Shown here: positions 60,101-64,000 of the stretch, piece after piece | Layout: the number at the start of each line of letters is the position of its first letter | Position numbering within the stretch: position 1 is the first letter of the stretch | Source of the DNA: Candidula unifasciata | Taxonomy: Eukaryota > Mollusca > Gastropoda > Stylommatophora > Geomitridae | Reading direction: 5' to 3' | Assembly: GCA_905116865.2 (NCBI GenBank) | Contig: CAJHNH020004946.1 | Location: 152,905 to 216,904 of the forward strand | Length of the DNA: 64,000 bases | Program-made: the position numbers and the translations under genes | Notes under the pieces: model-generated | Databases searched by the model: none | Seen by the model: the letters and a program-made list of their open reading frames with translations, nothing else | What the model was told of the DNA's origin: nothing

Positions 60101-63100
60101 GAGGGGGTTATTCAAGCCTGAGGATTACGGGTTACATGGCTAGTGCAATCACCACTGTGCACATTCGGATTTTATGCCATCTATCAGTTGTCCTAATTCT
60201 TTCTGTCCTAAGCAACCCAAGATGTGTGTTCAGCTATGTCTCTGTAGAAGCATGGTGTGTTCTTGTATGGTTTTAATTTTGACTGAGCAACTATAGAAAC
60301 CTGGCCAGATAGTGTAATGTGTAGCACTGTAACTGATGCCTCTTTGAAAGTTACAGACCCCTGCTCTTTCACTGTGAATATAAAAACCATAGGCATCTCT
60401 GACAAGTTATTCTGGTACTGAAAGAGTTAAATCTGAACATATCATCAGTGCTGTGATACTCACACTTTCTATTCTAATCTTTTGAGCTTCATTTTGTAGC
60501 CACTCATGTTCCTGCCTTCTGAGAAAAAGTCAAGGACATTGAATAATTCATATGTTTTGTAAAGCTCATAAAATTCTTGTACTATTAGTGTGTACATTTG
60601 TTTTTGATTCAAAAGTAGATGTACGGGTGTGTATTTTTGGACCTATAAAAAAGAAGAAGAAAAACTTTCAAACCTTTAATGCATCAGGCATATAGTTCTA
60701 GACTATTATATTATAGACCAATCAGCTCTAGATGGATGAGAGGGGCACTATAAAATTGGCTATCAGGACATTCCCTTGTACCTGACCTGATGCAGATTGA
60801 ACCCTTGACCCTAATACGGATCTATTTTATGCATGTTTACGTATGCATGGAACGTCTTCTTCCTCTTCTTCTTTTAATCCATACTATGTCTGTTTACTGT
60901 CCTGTTTGCTGCCAGTCATTTCTAATACAGACAGATGTCAAATCAGTATGCTAAACTATCCAACATGTTGATGGGGAACAGAATAGGCATGACTTACCAA
61001 AGACCCGGACATAAACCACTGACAAGTTGTGTTTTGTTACATATGATTTACATATCATATAAAAATTGTCAGTTTGGTATCTCCACAATGTATGAGTTAA
61101 TTAGTTAGTTAGCTAGCTAGCTAGCTGGTTAGTTAGTTAGTCTTTCCTCTTGAGCCTAGGGTAGAGCATAGGGCAGAGGTCATAGCTCTCCATGTCTGGC
61201 GGTTCATTGCCACCTGTTTTAAGTCTTGGATGTTCATTAGGTTAATGGTTTTGCCTTCTCTGATGATGGGTCTATGCAGGGACTCTTGGTCTTCCCCTTG
61301 TTCTTTTCCCTTCTGGTTTTTCATATAAGGGCTTGGTGGGGAAGTCTGGTCTTATCCATTCTGAGTGCATGGCCAATGCAATTCCAGGGCGCTTTATTTC
61401 TTATACAATTGGTTGCATTATTTTGCTTTGTCTCTTGCCATATTTGCATACTGGATTTCAAATCTGTCCAGAATGTATGATTTAAATACCTAATATTGTC
61501 TTCATGCAGATATGCAACCATATAATGTCCTTTATTCTATCAGTATATGTGTAATATATCTGCAGTGTGACCACTGGAAAGATTTGTGAAAAGAGAGACG
61601 GAGGAAGACAGCGCGAGAAGATTCTTGACATGGCATGGAACATACATAATGACACATGCAGTTGCGGATTATAGATTGTGCAGAGGCATGATTGCCCATG
61701 CCAGTCAGCAAGGCACTTGATGATGATATGTGTAGTCTTCTTCTTCTTCTTGTTCACCGGCTGTGAATTCCGGCGGTAAGTCACGGTTGTTCGTCCAAAA
61801 TGGACTTTTGGCTTTTACCTTGACCTGAATTTTGCGTGTACATCCGTTTTACTGGCTTATTTGTTTGCAGTACTCGTTCCCCGCCTCTCCGGCAGATGTA
61901 CTCCGACTTCGGAGGAAGACGTCAAGCCTATTTCTAGGTTGACTGTGGCCATTGTTTTGTGTGGGTCGAGATGTTGCCTTATTTGTGTGGTGTCCTCTTT
62001 GACTTTTAACAAGTGTGGCCCCCGGCATGTCGTCCTTAAGGCAGCTCCATGTAGTTTTCAGCCCTCAAGAGAAGGCAGGGGCAGATCATGGGCATTCCCC
62101 GCCATCCAAGGAAACTTCCATAAATGCAGAGCCGACACATGATGCTCTGGGTCTGGGCTCACCCAAGGAATCGTCACCTCCTGCCCATGACTGCTTAACC
62201 TCACAACCGTGTATTGAGCTTCCCGCGCTACAAGGCTGCGCTCTCCGGAGATCAGCGGGGAGCAGCCCGCAGGTCTAGGACGTTTGTGGCCACACAAATA
62301 GGTACATTCTTTTTCATCTTACGTTAGACACCTTTAACGTTGTTTCAGCTGTGCCCTTAGCACGACAGAATGGGGAAGCAAAATGCGTCAGGCGTGGCTT
62401 CACCTGTTTGGTCCCAACACTCGGGCGAGTTGGACCAGCGGATACGGACATTCAGACTTTTCCTAATCGGTACGAGTTATGATCGTCGGACTTTGAGCTT
62501 GCATGTGTGCCGTGGGGTGTAACTTTGTCGGACATTGTTTTCAAGCCAGCATATGAATAGTTGCTGCCATGGTCTACCTCAGCGCGGTGACGACGACACT
62601 GAGGATTGACAGAGGATGTACGTAGGTGGGATCTTGCTGCGAGAAGTCGCCCACAAGAGATGTTACTCGTCTTGGCTGCGGGTAAATCTCTCGGTAAGGG
62701 CTGAGTCTCAGCAGCACAGTTTTCCATTCGCTCCCGAATTTTAACCAAGAGTTGTCATTTGATGGTACATTTAGCAAGCAGTCCTTGAGTTTTGTTACTT
62801 TTCACCCATGCGTTTGGGGGCGGGCTGGTGAGAGCCAGAAAGGACTCTACACCTCTAGGGGCCGCCAGCTCCGAGATCCCCTGCCAACTTTGTTATTGCT
62901 CATTTGAGACATTATCCGTGGCGCACGACGGGGACGTGCAACAGGAGTCTTGCATGAGGTTCCGTAAAACCAGAACAGTGAAGGACTGGCGCCCGAGTGG
63001 GGTACGGAATATCTCCTTATACACATCACATCAGACTTAACTTCCCCTCATGCCTGTGACCGAAATCACCGCGCCACATATGTGTAGTAACTTACACAAG

Positions 63101-63221
63101 TAAAAGTAAATGTTTATTGACAGATGGGGAAATTAACATTATTCATTACAATTCTTTAAAAGGATACAATTCAGTGACAGCTTCCCTTGCTTTCTCAAGC
63201 TGGAGAGTTACTGCTTCTAAT
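51067..63221 (-). CDS. Coiled-coil protein, DUF4515-like (CCDC166/CCDC121/BBOF1 type), 5' end missing
   Basis: Six exons on the minus strand in transcript order: 63221-63168, 60518-60464, 58426-58282, 56805-56726, 54463-54287, 51324-51067. Phases agree at all five junctions; the visible part is 255 residues and ends at TAG. Almost the whole protein is heptad coiled coil, for example EWLQNEAQK, KELKELQEYK and NRIREENRELRQELLQL, with a basic tail (LKKLRETRQKK) and a short acidic end. From memory the order EWLQ-EA, EYMSFM-KRQ, and the HTNRI-EN-LR-ELLQL block fits the DUF4515 family, some members of which work at basal bodies or cilia. I cannot name the orthologue. A start codon exon is not seen between 63222 and 64000. 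Confidence 0.7.
51650..51995 (-). mobile_element. RT C-terminal fragment (family X)
   Basis: Same sequence as 52376 and 56170: GGTTCANTGCTGCAGATATC, CTGTCATCTGACATTC reversed. Confidence 0.6.
52376..53075 (-). mobile_element. RT C-terminal fragment (family X), longest copy
   Basis: Minus frames give KRTETYKYLVANF, EEIQSRIQSGNKVYYALQHL, then after a frame change SSEWRVRSNNKI and GLKLLGHIERM: RT thumb and C-terminal region. Confidence 0.7.
53118..53600 (+). mobile_element. RNase H fragment of a non-LTR element
   Basis: GCACAGCCCGACATGTTGT and AGGAGCAGGCTGATAAATTA match 39600-39810. Confidence 0.65.
54030..54132. repeat. (CT)n microsatellite
   Basis: About 35 CT units, then a CCTCCCCGCCCC break and more CT. 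Confidence 0.95.
54287..54463 (-). CDS. Coiled-coil gene exon 5
   Basis: 177 nt, phase 0 to 0, acceptor TTTATATCAG, donor AATAAG|GTAATT. Encodes 59 residues of coil (KIHDLEQQVIQLRAKH region). Confidence 0.8.
54715..54950 (+). mobile_element. SINE family 5 copy
   Basis: TGGCTTAGGCATGACGAACG, B box GGGTTCGATCCC, end CTGCAACATCCTGTAAAGGA. Confidence 0.7.
55470..55740 (+). mobile_element. SINE family 1 copy, diverged
   Basis: GAATAGTGGCTAGACACTCG head to GAGTCCTTTACTTAC. Confidence 0.7.
55843..56100 (-). mobile_element. SINE family 2 copy
   Basis: CTTCTTCTTCGCATTTAGAG to GGGCCTGGAACCCACACAGG. Confidence 0.75.
56170..56545 (-). mobile_element. RT C-terminal fragment (family X)
   Basis: ILKWLGHIERMSDNKEVKTV then GRRPRGRPRRRWINN, an intact short stretch of RT C-terminus. 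Confidence 0.7.
56726..56805 (-). CDS. Coiled-coil gene exon 4
   Basis: 80 nt; acceptor TCTTCTGCAG; two bases complete Val, then LETLLLEKQHVLAKANKELK and on to QEYK; donor AAG|GTTAGT. Phase fits both sides. Confidence 0.8.
57418..57633 (-). mobile_element. SINE family 2, truncated
   Basis: Starts at ACACTGCAGTCCTGTTC and ends AGGGCCCCGGAACCCAC. Confidence 0.75.
57885..58150 (-). mobile_element. SINE family 2, decayed
   Basis: TTCACCGGCTGTAAACTC, then diverged, with a G run replacing the start region. Confidence 0.6.
58282..58426 (-). CDS. Coiled-coil gene exon 3
   Basis: Acceptor GCTACCCACAG, phase 0. Encodes HEYMSFMERKTNKRQ and a further basic/acidic coil. Ends with one base (G) at GAAAG|GTACAA. 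Confidence 0.8.
58740..58925 (+). mobile_element. RT C-terminal end of another non-LTR family
   Basis: GDEMHAIAKDRMTWHELVDG then LCSIGRRRR and an AGAAGAAG tail. Confidence 0.6.
59555..59735 (+). mobile_element. SINE family 6 copy
   Basis: GGTGACAGGTTCAATTACCG and TTCTGTAAGTGCCGATCAG, as at 49590. Confidence 0.6.
59764..60430. mobile_element. piggyBac-like TIR element, ~665 bp
   Basis: Left TCTTTCATTACCAGAAGAAT and right TATTCTGGTACTGAAAGAG are inverted; TTAA at 59765 and 60427. The long open frame inside (59605-60276) lacks any domain. Confidence 0.5.
60464..60518 (-). CDS. Coiled-coil gene exon 2
   Basis: 55 nt, acceptor CTTTTTCTCAG preceded by TCCTTGAC; the first base completes Leu, then RQEHEWLQNEAQKIRIES; donor AGT|GTGAGT. 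Confidence 0.75.
61097..61140. repeat. (TTAG)/(CTAG)n tail
   Basis: Tetranucleotide tail of the adjoining retroelement, ACTA-type in sense. Confidence 0.7.
61133..61520 (-). mobile_element. Non-LTR RT C-terminus, same family as 35836-36618
   Basis: WNCIGHALRMDKTRLPHQAL, MNIQDLKQVAMNRQTWRAMT and SRGKTN before the stop, closely like the plus-strand copy. Confidence 0.75.
61590..61735 (+). mobile_element. Non-LTR RT 3' end with (ATG)n tail
   Basis: CCATGCCAGTCAGCAAGGCA then TTGATGATGATATG, as at 26285. Confidence 0.5.
61737..61925 (-). mobile_element. SINE family 2, truncated
   Basis: CTTCTTCTTCTTGTTCACCG to CGACTTCGGAGGAAGACGTC. Confidence 0.75.
61926..63060. other. GC-richer block of unknown nature
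   Basis: No long open frame, no match to the repeat families here, visibly more C+G and CpG than its surroundings. TGGCGCCCGAGTGGGG at 62987-63002 looks like a retroelement primer-binding site (first ten bases as in tRNA-Lys-primed elements), but no LTR pair was found. Confidence 0.4.
63168..63221 (-). CDS. Coiled-coil gene exon 1 (of those visible), U12-type donor
   Basis: Acceptor ATATTTTTCAG; the first base completes an upstream codon, then LEAVTLQLEKAREAVTE, then two bases (TT) of a Leu codon. The donor reads TT|GTATCCTTTT. Joining to the next exon keeps an unbroken heptad (V, L, A, V, L, H, L, A, I at a/d positions). Confidence 0.65.
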
Positions 63222-63718
63222 CTGAAAAATATTATTCACAAATACAAAATTATCAACAGCTTTAAAATCAGCATTTTTGTTAAAATTGACTTCGGCTCTC
63301 AAAATAAGTGAAGTCTGTAGGCCAAGTACCCTACTAAATGACAAACTCAGGTTCAAATGTCAGTCCTCCGAAAGTCCTACTATATGAAAAACCATGGTTC
63401 AAACATATGTCAACTAAGACTCCTTCTGTACGGCTAAGGATAAGATGTCCCTTATTCAAAGATCCTACTTTATGATACAAAAGGTTCAAATGTCCATTAA
63501 TAATGGCCACATTCGCCAGAGTGTAATGACAATACATGGAAGTCATGCCTGATGCATGCTGACCTTAAAAACCACAAAAAGTGGTGCATCCATGTGAAAG
63601 GTGCCATTGTCGAAGAGAGAAGACATACTCTGAAGAGAGATTCCCATTTGCACAGGAAATCAGAGTTTCAGGCGGGGTGGGGGGCAGAGTGAGTAGAAGG
63701 CTCAATATATGGATGCCC
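63222..63718. other. Unassigned sequence upstream of the coiled-coil exon
   Basis: Contains loose repeats of GGTTCAAATGTC and CCTACTATATGA (63340-63500). No exon recognised. Confidence 0.4.
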
Positions 63719-63932
63719 ATGTGGGTTCCAGGACCCATTGTGGGAAAAACAAGAATAGACCCATTGTGGGGAAAACAAGAATAGGCCCAACTGCATAAAA
63801 ATAAGCCAGTAAAACGGATGTACTCACAGAACTAAAGCCCTGGCACAAAGCCAAAGTCCGCATGGATGAACAATCAGGACTTTTCACTGGAGCTTACAGT
63901 TGGTGAACGAAAAAGTAGAAGAAGAAGAAAAT
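63719..63932 (+). mobile_element. SINE family 2 copy
   Basis: CATGTGGGTTCCAGGACCC to CAGTTGGTGAACGAAAAAG; an internal AACAAGAATAGACCCA segment is duplicated. Confidence 0.7.
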
Positions 63933-64000
63933 ATGGATGTGAAATTAAGCAGTCATGTGCAGGATGAGACAATTCCTTTGGCGAGCCCAGTACTACAGTG

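Larger units (their letters stand above)
60519..63167 (-). other. U12-type (minor spliceosome) intron
   Basis: Donor GTATCCTTTT matches the U12 5' splice-site consensus (R)TATCCTTT. The acceptor end has TCCTTGAC with the branch A 11 bases before the AG, as U12 branch sites require, and only a short gap. The flanking exons join in phase and in heptad register. Confidence 0.7.

Noticed and set aside
59605..60276. 223-residue open frame
   Set aside because: Lies across a SINE 6 copy and a TIR element; hydrophobic and Cys-rich without domain pattern or splice context.
62015..62278. 87-residue frame in the GC-richer block
   Set aside because: No domain, no splice support; both strands show similar chance frames there.
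63146..63221. A 25-codon terminal exon with stop and a nearby AATAAA (63113-63118, minus strand)
   Set aside because: The same sequence has a perfect U12-type donor that joins the next exon in phase and in heptad register, which explains it better. An intronic poly(A) form remains possible.

Overview
This is a window of animal nuclear DNA. Genes are split into short exons with GT-AG introns, coding density is low, and most of the sequence is microsatellites, minisatellites and short dispersed retroelements. At least five tRNA-derived SINE-like families recur, along with decayed non-LTR retrotransposon tails (RNase H and RT C-termini) and small terminal-inverted-repeat (TIR) elements. From general knowledge this repeat style suits a mollusc, perhaps a heterobranch gastropod (sea slug or sea hare). 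That assignment is an inference from style, not a match to any reference.

Three real genes can be assembled exon by exon, with codon phase agreeing at every junction. (1) 5454-28403, plus strand: ten exons of a PDZ protein of the Zasp / PDLIM (ALP-Enigma) type, a Z-disc and actin-anchor scaffold. The visible part is 572 residues. It starts inside the PDZ domain, so the first exon or exons lie upstream of the window, and it ends at a stop with no LIM domain. (2) 43898-47879, plus strand: three exons matching the mitochondrial transcription elongation factor TEFM (helix-hairpin-helix region followed by an RNase H-like fold). The targeting-peptide exon is not securely identified. (3) 51067-63221, minus strand: six exons of a continuous coiled-coil protein resembling the DUF4515 group (CCDC166/CCDC121/BBOF1-like), open at its 5' end. 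Its first visible intron has the hallmarks of a U12-type (minor spliceosome) intron. TEFM and the coiled-coil gene converge. The three genes show no obvious shared pathway and look like ordinary chromosomal neighbours.

Layout: 1-5453 repeats and presumed intron upstream of the PDZ exon; 5454-28403 the Zasp-like gene, with very large microsatellites in its introns (ACT-type ~860 bp, TCTA/TCTG ~500 bp, GAA ~450 bp); 28404-43897 intergenic, holding two related fold-back elements, a 50-base poly-G, RT/RNase H relics and MITEs; 43898-47879 TEFM; 47880-51066 tandem repeats and SINE insertions; 51067-63221 the coiled-coil gene; 61925-63060 an unexplained GC-richer block inside its U12-type intron; 63222-64000 a SINE and unassigned sequence.

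Most notable: the U12-type intron; a ~45-bp minisatellite made from the PDZ exon's own 3' end including its splice donor (about 18 copies); a similar array grown from the stop-codon end of TEFM; a SINE sitting exactly on a splice donor; and a fold-back element family with nested palindromes.
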